Below are positions 7,764-15,158 of a stretch of 37,175 nucleotides of DNA, piece by piece. The number at the start of each line of letters is the position of its first letter. Position 1 is the stretch's first letter. Position numbers and translations under genes: made by a program. This stretch comes from Clostridia bacterium. GTDB lineage: Bacteria > Bacillota > Clostridia > Oscillospirales > Acutalibacteraceae. The DNA lies in NCBI GenBank assembly GCA_017409265.1, contig JAFQSY010000034.1:1-37175 (forward strand), read 5' to 3'. Below the pieces are notes generated by a model, which searched no databases, was not told the origin of the DNA, and saw only the letters and a program-made list of their open reading frames with translations.

Positions 7764-7792
7764 TTGACAATATCCGTAAAATATTATATAAT
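7764..7792 (+). promoter_or_regulatory. Perfect consensus sigma-A promoter
   Basis: TTGACA (7764-7769), exactly 17 bases, TATAAT (7787-7792). Both hexamers match the consensus fully. It drives the small secreted protein at 7828. Confidence 0.92.
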
Positions 7793-7827
7793 CTAACAAA
7801 TAATAATGATAAGGAGCTACACATAAC

Positions 7828-8112
7828 ATGAAAAAGATTATTTCCGTATTGCTTGTTTTTGCAGCAATTGCATCACTTATGTCAGTTTGCGGTTTTGCAG
7901 CCGAAGCAACTTCGGTTAACGGTATTCTTAACGAAATGGTTTCAGCCTACACAGATTTTGTTGCACCCATCGTTGAAGATTTCAACTGCGGCGCAAACGA
8001 TATTGTTTTTGATATGGGCGTTAACGATTTCCTTGCAAGTATTGATGCATTCTTTGAGAGCATCTGCGTTGCTATTGTTGACCTTGTTGCAACAGTAGAA
8101 AATCTTTTCTGA
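7828..8112 (+). CDS. Small secreted protein, unknown function
   Basis: 94 residues. A signal peptide (KK, then a hydrophobic core, ending CGFA-A) should be cut after about residue 24, leaving about 70 acidic residues. The mature peptide is alternately hydrophobic and acidic (FVAPIVEDFN, VFDMGVNDFLASIDAFFESI, IVDLVATVENLF) with two cysteines, suggesting amphipathic helices. SD AAGGAG at 7811-7816 is 11 bases before ATG. It has a perfect consensus promoter and its own strong terminator (8131-8164), so it is a monocistronic and probably abundant transcript. I do not recognise a family. Confidence 0.8.
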   Translation: MKKIISVLLVFAAIASLMSVCGFAAEATSVNGILNEMVSAYTDFVAPIVEDFNCGANDIVFDMGVNDFLASIDAFFESICVAIVDLVATVENLF

Positions 8113-8130
8113 TTTAAAAAAAATGAAGGT

Positions 8131-8164
8131 AAGCTGCGTCGGTAACCGATGCAGCTTTTCTTTT
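8131..8164 (+). terminator. Intrinsic terminator of the small secreted protein
   Basis: The arms AAGCTGCGTCGGT and ACCGATGCAGCTT form a near-perfect stem with a two- to three-base loop, followed by TTTTCTTTT. Confidence 0.9.
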
Positions 8165-8180
8165 AATCCGAGGAGAAAAT

Positions 8181-8681
8181 ATGACAGAAAACAAAAAAAT
8201 CAGCTTTGTTTGCAGATGCCTTGAAGAGCATTTTATTGAATATGAGATATTTTATCATGATGCGGCTTTTACCATTGCCGAATGTGAGAATATAGAAAAG
8301 AAAATCGGCAGTAAAATCTGCAAAAATCTTTTGCTGACAACAACTTCGGGAAATGTGTATTATCTTCTGATGCTTTCCGGCGAAAAGAAATTTGTTACAA
8401 AGGATGTTTCAAAAAAGCTCGGAACATCAAGGCTTTCTTTTGCTTCTCCCGAAAAAATGCGTGAGTTAATAAATACAGAGCCTGGCTCATTAAGCGTTAC
8501 AAGTCTTATCTTTGACAGCGAAAAGGCAGTTAAGCTTGCAATCGACTGTGATATATTAAAGGGTGAATATATCTGCTGCCACCCGAGTGATAACACAGCT
8601 ACTCTTAAAATAAAAACAAAGGATCTGACCGAAAAGCTTTTACCATTTCTCGGTACAGATCCCGTAATAATTGATATTTAG
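8181..8681 (+). CDS. YbaK/ProX-type aminoacyl-tRNA deacylase
   Basis: 166 residues, matching the stand-alone prolyl-tRNA editing domain. Visible signatures are CKNLLLTTTSGNVYYLLMLSG (family KNLFLxD...YL), KFVTKDVSKKLGTSRLSFA, PGSLSVTSLIFD (family GSVSPFGL) and the HPSDNTATL active-site segment (usually HPCxNTASL). The family hydrolyses mischarged Ala- or Cys-tRNA(Pro) in the cytoplasm. SD GAGGAG precedes ATG 8181. No separate promoter is obvious after the terminator at 8131-8164. Its stop codon overlaps the stop of the convergent HAD gene. Confidence 0.85.
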   Translation: MTENKKISFVCRCLEEHFIEYEIFYHDAAFTIAECENIEKKIGSKICKNLLLTTTSGNVYYLLMLSGEKKFVTKDVSKKLGTSRLSFASPEKMRELINTEPGSLSVTSLIFDSEKAVKLAIDCDILKGEYICCHPSDNTATLKIKTKDLTEKLLPFLGTDPVIIDI

Positions 8682-9271
8682 ATTTTCTTTCGGATTTCCT
8701 CAATGCTCATTTCGGTAAGGGTGCCTTTCTTTGCGTAAAAGCATCGCTTACCGAGCTCAAAAATATGAATGTCATTTTTGAGTGAATCCGAATACACATT
8801 AACAAATTCGGCGTTCGGTAAAGCCTCTGCAATACGCAGGGGTTTTTGTTTATCCTTACAGTTAAATCCATCTATTTCTCCCGTTCTGGGATTCATTCTT
8901 GTTGCAATCAGAACATCAACCTTATATCTTTCACAAATCGGTTTTAAGAAAAATTCGGGAGATGCCGAGCATACGACAATGGGTCTTTCTCTCTTTTCGG
9001 GATTGAATATCGGATAAATATTTTTCTGCTGATTATTCCAGAACTTTTCAGCCATCTTTTCTCCGTCAATAAAACGTAGAAAAGAAAAGCATCTGCCCTT
9101 GAACTTATCTCCGAAGCCAAGGAAAAACAGAATGAGATTCAACAAAAGCCACGGAGTAATGAATATCAGATAAGGTCTGTGAAGAATGCAATAAAACAGA
9201 AAAACTGTTTCGGAATCCTGCGGATAAACGGTTTTGTCAAAGTCGTAAAGGTCAAACTTATTATCAGGCAT
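8678..9271 (-). CDS. HAD superfamily (IB-type) phosphatase
   Basis: 197 residues. Motif I is YDFDKTVY with nucleophile D10 and general acid D12. Motif II is the serine in VCSASPEF, and the metal-binding DS.KND segment near residue 165 (VYSDSLKNDIHI) serves as motif IV. A hydrophobic cap segment (FITPWLLLNLILFFLGFG) near residues 36-53 is typical of phosphoserine-phosphatase-like HAD-IB proteins. The substrate is unknown. The start at 9271 lies inside the end of the fucosidase gene (8-base overlap), so it is translated from the same transcript. Confidence 0.83.
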   Translation of the reverse strand: MPDNKFDLYDFDKTVYPQDSETVFLFYCILHRPYLIFITPWLLLNLILFFLGFGDKFKGRCFSFLRFIDGEKMAEKFWNNQQKNIYPIFNPEKRERPIVVCSASPEFFLKPICERYKVDVLIATRMNPRTGEIDGFNCKDKQKPLRIAEALPNAEFVNVYSDSLKNDIHIFELGKRCFYAKKGTLTEMSIEEIRKKI

Positions 9272-11555
9272 TGAATGTTACCTTCTTACCGCAAAGCTCA
9301 ATCTTTTTTTCTTTACCGTCAATGATAACGGTGTAATTTCCGTTGCCCTCAAGGCTGTATGAGAGAAGCTTGCCGTCTTTCCATTCAATGTCAACAACAA
9401 CGCCGCCTTTTGCCCAAAGACCGCTGATTTTGCCGTTTTTCCACTTTGAAGGAAGAGCGGGAAGAATATAAATTCTGCCGTCGCGGCTCTGCATGAGCAT
9501 TTCTGTTATGCCGCTGACAAAGCCAAAGTTGCCGTCAATCTGGAACGGGGGATGAGCATCAAAAAGATTTTCGTATGTACCGCCGCCCTTTGTGTAGTTG
9601 ACACCGACACTCTTGACGGGTCGGAGCTGCATTTCGATAAGCTTGAGTGCGTGATCGCCGTCAAAAAGTCTTGCCCAGAAATTGATTTTCCAGCCGAGGC
9701 TCCAGCCTGTGCCGTTATCGCCTCTGCGTTCGAGAGTTCTGCGGCAAGCCTTTGCAAGTTCAGGTGTTCCGTCAACAGTGATAAGGTGAGCAGGATGAAG
9801 CGCATAAAGATGCGAACAATGTCTGTGGTGGATTTCTGTTTCGGGATAATCGTCATCAAACTCAAGAAGCTGACCGTCGCCGCCGATTTTGAAATCAGCC
9901 ATTTTTGAAATAGTATCTTTGAGAGTGTTTGCAAATTCGCCGTCAATGCCGAGAATCTCACAGCATTTTATGCAATTTTCAAAAAGCTCTCTTGAAATTG
10001 ACATTGACATGGTGCTGTATTTTGCGACGCAGCGTTTGTCACCCTCATATTCAAATGAATTTTCGGGAGATGTGCCGGGTGCGAGAACGAGCTTGCCGTC
10101 ATATTCAACCATTATGTCGAGATAAAATTCTGCGGCCTTTTTCATTATGGGGTAAGCTGTTTTCTCAAGGTATTCTTTATCGTTTGTGTATTCATAATGC
10201 TCAAAAAGGTGCTCGCAGAGCCAGCCTGATGAGCCGTGCCAGAATGCCCATTGTGCACTTCCGCTGACGGGTGTTGAAAGTCTCCAGAGGTCAACGTTAT
10301 GATGAGAGGTCCATCCCTTTGCACCGTACTGACCCATAGCAGCTTTTTCACCGCTGATGCTGAGTTCTTCAACCATTTTGATAAGAGGAAGATTGATTTC
10401 GGGCATGCGGCACATAAGAACAGGCCAATAGTTCATTTCGGTATTGATGTTTACCGTATAGTTTGAATGCCAGGGCGGAATAAGCCTGTCATTCCATATT
10501 CCTTGAAGAGTTGAGGGTTGTGAGCCTTCTCTTGATGAAGAAATTGCAAGGTATCTGCCGTAGTTATAAACAAGAGTAATAAGTGAAGCATCGTCTTTCT
10601 TTCTCTTGAATGCGGTGAGACGCTTGTCAGTAGGAATATCTCCGTTTCCCTCGCCGAGGTCAAGGTTTACTCTGCCGTAAATAGCTTTGTAATCATTAAG
10701 ATGTGCAGATTTGATGCTATCATAATCAGAAAGAGCAGCAATTCTTTCCATGCAGGGCTTTAGATATTCCTTGCCTTCAAGGTACGGCTGCTTGTCAAAG
10801 CCGTTGAAGCTTGTTTCGGCAGTAAAGAAAAGAACAGCTTCTGTTGCGTCTGTAATATTAAGACGGTTTTCGGTAAGCTTTTTGTTGCCGTCTGTAATAA
10901 CCTTTACAACAGCTCTGAAGTGAATGCCCTTCTTTTCCGGCTCTTTAAAATATCCCTGTTTGCATGATTCGTTGTTAAGATTGTTTTCGCCAGGGCATTC
11001 GCCGTCAAGAACAACGTAATCTCCGTCAACATAGCTGCTGGTGCGAAGCTTTGATGTGAGACCGAAGTTGAAATTCATTTTACCGCCATCAGATGTGAAT
11101 TTTGCTGCGATTGCCTTTGCAGGATATGATGCAAAATATTCTCTTTTATAGTTTACGCCCGAACAGTTAAATTCAACTGTTGAAACCGCATTTTCAAGGT
11201 CAAGCGTTCTTTTGTAATCTTTAGCTCTGCCTTTTAATGAAAAAGCAATTTCAAGATTGCCGAGAGGCATGTATGCTTGGCTCCAGACACTTTGAAATCT
11301 CTCTTCAATTTCTTCTTCAGCTTCGCGAAGCTTGCCGTTTAAAGCAAGGTCACGGGCTTTTCTGAAAGATTCGGGAGCGCCTTCTCTGACTGTATTTTTC
11401 GGCATGCCTGTCCAGAGTTCATCATGGTTAAGGCAGAGAGTTTCTTTTGCTGTACCGCCGTAAATCATTGCGCCGAGAGTGCCGTTGCCGATAGGCAGAC
11501 TCTGGGTCCATGCTTTGGCGGGTGACTTGTACCATAAAACGGTTGATGATGACAT
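9264..11555 (-). CDS. GH95 family alpha-L-fucosidase, intracellular
   Basis: 763 residues, full length for GH95. The N-terminal beta domain carries LPIGNGTLGAM and CLNHDELWTG. The (alpha/alpha)6 barrel contains VNINTEMNYWP (the two Asn of the family's base-activating pair), APGTSPENSF (catalytic acid Glu) and FQIDGNFG (Asp about 674, family base region). The C-terminal ILPALPSKWKNG stretch is typical. GH95 enzymes hydrolyse alpha-1,2-fucosyl linkages by inversion, acting on fucosylated host glycans or xyloglucan. There is no signal peptide, so it acts on imported oligosaccharides. SD AAGGAG precedes ATG 11555. It is divergent from an RpiR regulator and co-transcribed with the HAD phosphatase. 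Confidence 0.93.
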   Translation of the reverse strand: MSSSTVLWYKSPAKAWTQSLPIGNGTLGAMIYGGTAKETLCLNHDELWTGMPKNTVREGAPESFRKARDLALNGKLREAEEEIEERFQSVWSQAYMPLGNLEIAFSLKGRAKDYKRTLDLENAVSTVEFNCSGVNYKREYFASYPAKAIAAKFTSDGGKMNFNFGLTSKLRTSSYVDGDYVVLDGECPGENNLNNESCKQGYFKEPEKKGIHFRAVVKVITDGNKKLTENRLNITDATEAVLFFTAETSFNGFDKQPYLEGKEYLKPCMERIAALSDYDSIKSAHLNDYKAIYGRVNLDLGEGNGDIPTDKRLTAFKRKKDDASLITLVYNYGRYLAISSSREGSQPSTLQGIWNDRLIPPWHSNYTVNINTEMNYWPVLMCRMPEINLPLIKMVEELSISGEKAAMGQYGAKGWTSHHNVDLWRLSTPVSGSAQWAFWHGSSGWLCEHLFEHYEYTNDKEYLEKTAYPIMKKAAEFYLDIMVEYDGKLVLAPGTSPENSFEYEGDKRCVAKYSTMSMSISRELFENCIKCCEILGIDGEFANTLKDTISKMADFKIGGDGQLLEFDDDYPETEIHHRHCSHLYALHPAHLITVDGTPELAKACRRTLERRGDNGTGWSLGWKINFWARLFDGDHALKLIEMQLRPVKSVGVNYTKGGGTYENLFDAHPPFQIDGNFGFVSGITEMLMQSRDGRIYILPALPSKWKNGKISGLWAKGGVVVDIEWKDGKLLSYSLEGNGNYTVIIDGKEKKIELCGKKVTFNA

Positions 11556-11587
11556 ACTATTTTCTCCTTTTTAGGAAGTTTTAAACA

Positions 11588-11616
11588 ATTATACACCATT
11601 GATATTAAACAGTCAA
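11588..11616 (-). promoter_or_regulatory. Promoter of the fucosidase-HAD operon
   Basis: On the minus strand: TTGACT (11616-11611), a 17-base spacer and TATAAT (11593-11588). The dyad CATTGA / TCAATG (11597-11602, 11613-11618) overlaps the spacer and -35 and could be the operator. Confidence 0.8.
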
Positions 11617-11618
11617 TG
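11597..11618. promoter_or_regulatory. Dyad inside the fucosidase promoter, candidate RpiR operator
   Basis: CATTGA and TCAATG are inverted around a 10-base spacer between and over the promoter elements. A second dyad, GCATT-TTC-AATGC (11661-11673), sits inside the divergent rpiR promoter. Both contain an AATG/CATT core. Binding by the adjacent RpiR-type regulator is inference. Confidence 0.35.
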
Positions 11619-11658
11619 AATAAAAATGAAAGAAATCTTGCAGGATTTTAAATTTCAC

Positions 11659-11687
11659 TTGCATTTTCAATGCTGTTGGTGTAAAAT
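11659..11687 (+). promoter_or_regulatory. Promoter of the rpiR-cmk-ispH/rpsA operon
   Basis: TTGCAT (11659-11664), a 17-base spacer and TAAAAT (11682-11687). The dyad GCATT-TTC-AATGC lies at 11661-11673 within it. It is the only clear promoter upstream of the tightly packed genes from 11714 to 17182. Confidence 0.65.
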
Positions 11688-11713
11688 TAAAAAGTATGAA
11701 ATGAGGTGCGGAT

Positions 11714-12586
11714 ATGGCTGAGAACTTTAATCGGAAAATAGATGCAATCTATAAAAGCCTTTCAAAAGGACACAAAAAAATTGCTGATTACATTAAAAAT
11801 AATTACGAAAAAGCATCATTTATGACTGCTGCAAGCCTCGGCAAGGCGGTTGGTGTCAGTGAGTCAACGGTTGTGCGTTTTGCTTCAAATATCGGCTTTG
11901 ACGGCTATCCTGAATTGCAGAAATATCTTCAGGAAATGGTTAAAAGCCATCTGACAAGCGTTCAACGAATGGATGTTGCCGCAAGCCGTTTTGAAGGCGA
12001 CGATATGCTTAACACGGCATTTGCCGTTGACATTGAAATGATAAAGGCAACAAGAGACGGAATTTCACGCGATGCATTTGAAAAGAGCGCAGATGCTATT
12101 AACAGCGCAAAGAAAATCTATATTCTCGGAGCCAGAAGCTCTGCAGCTCTTGCAAGCTTTGCGGCTTTTTATTTCAGATTTCTTTATGAAAATGTTGTTC
12201 TTGTCGATACCTCCGCTTCAAGTGAAATATTCGAGCAGATGTTTCGTATTGACAGCGATGATGTCTGCATTGCGATAAGTTTCCCGAGGTATTCAACCCA
12301 GACCGTAAAGGCGCTGAATTTCGCAAAGGACAGGGGAGCAACTATTGTTTCTATAACTGACGGCGAACTTTCGCCCATTGCGCAGCTAGCAACACATCTT
12401 CTTGTTGCAAAGAGCAGCATGGTATCTTTTGTTGACTCTCTTGTAGCACCTTTAAGCCTTATAAATGCTCTTGTTGCGGCTGCTGCAAGAAAAAAGCAGG
12501 ATGACGTTTATAAAGATTTCAAAGAGCTTGAAAAGATATGGGACGAATATCATGTTTACCGCACGGGCGGGGAGGGTAACTCATGA
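11714..12586 (+). CDS. RpiR/MurR family transcriptional regulator (HTH plus SIS domain)
   Basis: 290 residues. The N-terminal HTH_6 domain (about 1-80) includes KGHKKIADYIKNNYEKASFMTA, then VGVSESTVVRFASNIGFDGYPELQ, the signature recognition helix. The C-terminal SIS sugar-phosphate-binding domain (about 105-265) contains KIYILGARSSA, ISFPRYSTQTVKAL and VSITDGELSPIA. Members respond to sugar phosphates and usually control carbohydrate genes. It is divergent from the GH95 fucosidase, the likeliest target. SD GAGGTG precedes ATG 11714. Its stop overlaps the next start (ATGA), placing it at the head of a housekeeping operon. Confidence 0.92.
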   Translation: MAENFNRKIDAIYKSLSKGHKKIADYIKNNYEKASFMTAASLGKAVGVSESTVVRFASNIGFDGYPELQKYLQEMVKSHLTSVQRMDVAASRFEGDDMLNTAFAVDIEMIKATRDGISRDAFEKSADAINSAKKIYILGARSSAALASFAAFYFRFLYENVVLVDTSASSEIFEQMFRIDSDDVCIAISFPRYSTQTVKALNFAKDRGATIVSITDGELSPIAQLATHLLVAKSSMVSFVDSLVAPLSLINALVAAAARKKQDDVYKDFKELEKIWDEYHVYRTGGEGNS

Positions 12587-13842
12587 AAACCTCATTGCTC
12601 GTAATCGGCGGCGGCGCTGCAGGGCTTATGGCCGCGGGTACTGCTGCTCACGAAGGCGTTGAAACAATAGTTCTTGAGAGAAATGAGCGCCCTGCAAGAA
12701 AGCTGATGATAACAGGCAAGGGAAGATGTAACGTTACAAACAACTGCACATCTCTGCAGGAGCTTATTTCCAATGTTCCAAGAAACGGAAGATTCTTATA
12801 TGGGGCATTCTCGAGATATATGCCGTCGGATGTTATTGAGTTTTTTGAAAACAGCGGTGTTGAGCTTAAAACAGAAAGAGGAAACAGGGTTTTTCCCGTT
12901 TCGGATAATGCGGTTGATATAGTTGATGCTCTTGCAGGCTACGCAAAAAAAAGAGCAAGATTTATGCAAGGCAGAGCCGTTGAACTTTTGCATGACGGTG
13001 AGTGTGTAAAAGGTGTAAAAACCGAAAGCGGCGAAGAAATACTTGCAGATAAAATAATCATTGCAACAGGAGGACTGTCATATCCCGGCACAGGCTCGAC
13101 CGGCGACGGCTATGAACTTGCAAGGCAGGTAAGTCACAAGATAACCGACCTTGTCCCTTCGCTTGTTCCTCTTGAAATTCATGAGGGATTCTGTAGCGAG
13201 CTTATGGGTCTTTCGTTGCGCAATACCGCAATCAAGGTTGTTGATACCGAAAGCGGAAAGCCGGTTTATACCGATTTCGGTGAGATGCTTTTCACTCATT
13301 TCGGTGTATCGGGTCCGATGATATTGAGTGCATCGGCGCACATGCGAAACATGAAAAGCGGAAAGTATAAAATATATATCGATTTGAAGCCTGCGCTTAC
13401 TCTTGAACAGCTTGATGCAAGAATATTGCGTGATTTTTCCGAAAATACTAACAAGAATTTTATCAATGCTCTTAATTCACTGTTGCCTAAAAAGATTGTA
13501 CCGGTAATTGTGAAATTGAGCAAAATCGGACTTTCAACAAAGGTCAATCAGATTACAAAGGAACAGAGATTGGCGCTTGCACAGCTTCTTAAAGGTATGT
13601 GCGTAACCGTTACAGGATTCAGACCCGTTGCAGAAGCCATCATAACCTCGGGCGGAGTTGATATTTCTCAAATCAGCCCTAAAACAATGGAATCAAAACT
13701 TATTAAGGGACTGTATTTTGCAGGTGAAGTAATTGATGTTGACGCTTATACGGGCGGATTCAACCTTCAGATAGCATTTTCAACAGGCAGGCTTGCAGGT
13801 TTGAGCGCTGCCGAAGAAATAAAAATAGGACGTGGAGAGTAA
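12583..13842 (+). CDS. HI0933/YhiN-like FAD-dependent oxidoreductase
   Basis: 419 residues. An N-terminal dinucleotide-binding GGGAAGLMAAGTAA motif (GxGxxG type, about residues 9-22) is followed by ERNERPARKLMITGKGRCNVTN, the diagnostic HI0933-family segment. ATGGLSYPGTGSTGDGY and a C-terminal GLYFAGEVIDVDAYTGGFNLQIA complete the FAD-binding elements. The physiological substrate of this family is not settled; it is sometimes named aminoacetone oxidase-like. It overlaps the rpiR stop by four bases and is followed by cmk after two bases, so translation is coupled across the operon. Confidence 0.9.
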   Translation: MKTSLLVIGGGAAGLMAAGTAAHEGVETIVLERNERPARKLMITGKGRCNVTNNCTSLQELISNVPRNGRFLYGAFSRYMPSDVIEFFENSGVELKTERGNRVFPVSDNAVDIVDALAGYAKKRARFMQGRAVELLHDGECVKGVKTESGEEILADKIIIATGGLSYPGTGSTGDGYELARQVSHKITDLVPSLVPLEIHEGFCSELMGLSLRNTAIKVVDTESGKPVYTDFGEMLFTHFGVSGPMILSASAHMRNMKSGKYKIYIDLKPALTLEQLDARILRDFSENTNKNFINALNSLLPKKIVPVIVKLSKIGLSTKVNQITKEQRLALAQLLKGMCVTVTGFRPVAEAIITSGGVDISQISPKTMESKLIKGLYFAGEVIDVDAYTGGFNLQIAFSTGRLAGLSAAEEIKIGRGE

Positions 13843-13844
13843 CT

Positions 13845-14516
13845 ATGAATAATATTATCAATGTTGCAATTGACGGTCCTGCAGGCGCAGGAAAAAGTAC
13901 TATTTCAAGAGCAGCCGCAAAGGCTGTTGGTTTCATATATGTTGATACCGGTGCACTTTACAGAACAGTCGGTGTCAATGCGTTGAGAAAAGGGATTGAT
14001 ACCAAGGATAAGCCTGCTGTTGCAGCAACTCTTTCAGATATCAGCGTGGACCTTGTTTTTGAAAACGGCGAACAGAAGGTACTTCTTAACGGCGAAGATG
14101 TTTCGTCGGAAATCAGAACTCCGCCTGCATCAATGGCTGCATCCGATGTTTCGGCAGTTCCGGAGGTCAGAGCTTTTCTCTTTGATTTGCAGAGAGATAT
14201 TGCAAAGCGAAATAATTGTGTAATGGACGGCAGAGATATCGGTACGGTTGTTCTTCCAGATGCTAAAGTGAAAATTTTTCTTACTGCATCTTCCGAGGCA
14301 AGAGCAATGAGAAGATATAAGGAGCTTGTTGAAAAAGGCGCACAGGTTGAATATAAGGATGTTCTTGAGGATTTGATTCAGAGGGATTATAATGATTCCC
14401 ACCGAGAAATCGCTCCTCTAAAGCCGGCGGAAGACGGTGTTATTCTTGACACTACAAACCTTAATCTTGAGGAATCCATAAATGAAATCATAAGAATTAT
14501 CAAGGAGGCTATATAA
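13845..14516 (+). CDS. cmk: Cytidylate kinase
   Basis: 223 residues, family length. The P-loop GPAGAGKST lies at about residues 10-18, followed by YVDTGALYRTVG, the NMP-binding RTPPAS and NCVMDGRDIGTVVLPDA segments, and the LID region RDYNDSHREIAPLKPAEDGVILDTT. It phosphorylates CMP and dCMP for nucleotide supply. The start is two bases after the flavoprotein stop, with GGAG upstream. The cmk-plsC-ispH/rpsA order is familiar from Clostridia. Confidence 0.97.
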   Translation: MNNIINVAIDGPAGAGKSTISRAAAKAVGFIYVDTGALYRTVGVNALRKGIDTKDKPAVAATLSDISVDLVFENGEQKVLLNGEDVSSEIRTPPASMAASDVSAVPEVRAFLFDLQRDIAKRNNCVMDGRDIGTVVLPDAKVKIFLTASSEARAMRRYKELVEKGAQVEYKDVLEDLIQRDYNDSHREIAPLKPAEDGVILDTTNLNLEESINEIIRIIKEAI

Positions 14517-15158
14517 ATGAAGGGATTTGATTATTCAAAAATCAAAGAAGGAAAATTGTATGACAACATGCGTCCTATAGGAAAGATGATTGAAAACGGA
14601 CTTTATGATGTAGAATATGTCGGCACCGAAAATATTCCGGAGAAGGGCGGATTGATTCTTGCATCAAACCATATGAATGCTCTTGACCCCGTTTTTATTG
14701 CTTTGGGAATGGAAAAAAGACAGCTCCATTTTATGGGTAAAAAAGAGCTTTTTGAAAATCCCATTGTAAAATATTTTCTTTCAAAGCTTAATGGTTTCCC
14801 GATTGTCAGGGGCGGAGCGGATTCCGAGGCTCTTAACTATGCTATCAGAATAGTTAAGGAGGGCTATATTCTCGGAATTTTCCCCGAAGGTACACGTTCA
14901 AAGGATTTCAAGCCTGCAAGAGCAAAGTCTGGTGTTGCTGTTATCGCAAGAGCTGCAAAGGCTGATGTTCTTCCTGTTGCCATTTATACATCCGATGATA
15001 TGAAGAAGCACACAAAGCTTACAATCAGATTTGGCGAGGTTATTCCTTATGAAAGTCTTGGTATCAATGATGACAGTTCAAGGGAAGAGATCAAGGCTTG
15101 CGCGCAGAATATTATGGACGAAATCACAAAGCTTTGGGAGATGGGACATTGCGAATAA
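14517..15158 (+). CDS. plsC: 1-acyl-sn-glycerol-3-phosphate acyltransferase (PlsC family)
   Basis: 213 residues. Acyltransferase block I is SNHMNALDP (HxxxxD), block III is FPEGTRS, and a KKELFENP plus GFPIVRGG segment lies between. It makes phosphatidic acid from lysophosphatidic acid at the membrane; related lysophospholipid acyltransferases share these motifs, so the exact acceptor is inferred. It begins immediately after the cmk stop, with AAGGAGG about 10 bases upstream inside cmk. Its last 10 bases overlap the TTG start of ispH. Confidence 0.9.
   Translation: MKGFDYSKIKEGKLYDNMRPIGKMIENGLYDVEYVGTENIPEKGGLILASNHMNALDPVFIALGMEKRQLHFMGKKELFENPIVKYFLSKLNGFPIVRGGADSEALNYAIRIVKEGYILGIFPEGTRSKDFKPARAKSGVAVIARAAKADVLPVAIYTSDDMKKHTKLTIRFGEVIPYESLGINDDSSREEIKACAQNIMDEITKLWEMGHCE

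Noticed and set aside
15098-15149. Upstream ATG 15098 for ispH
   Set aside because: Lies deep in plsC with no SD, and adds residues not typical of IspH; TTG 15149 has a well-placed GGAG and the conserved first residues.
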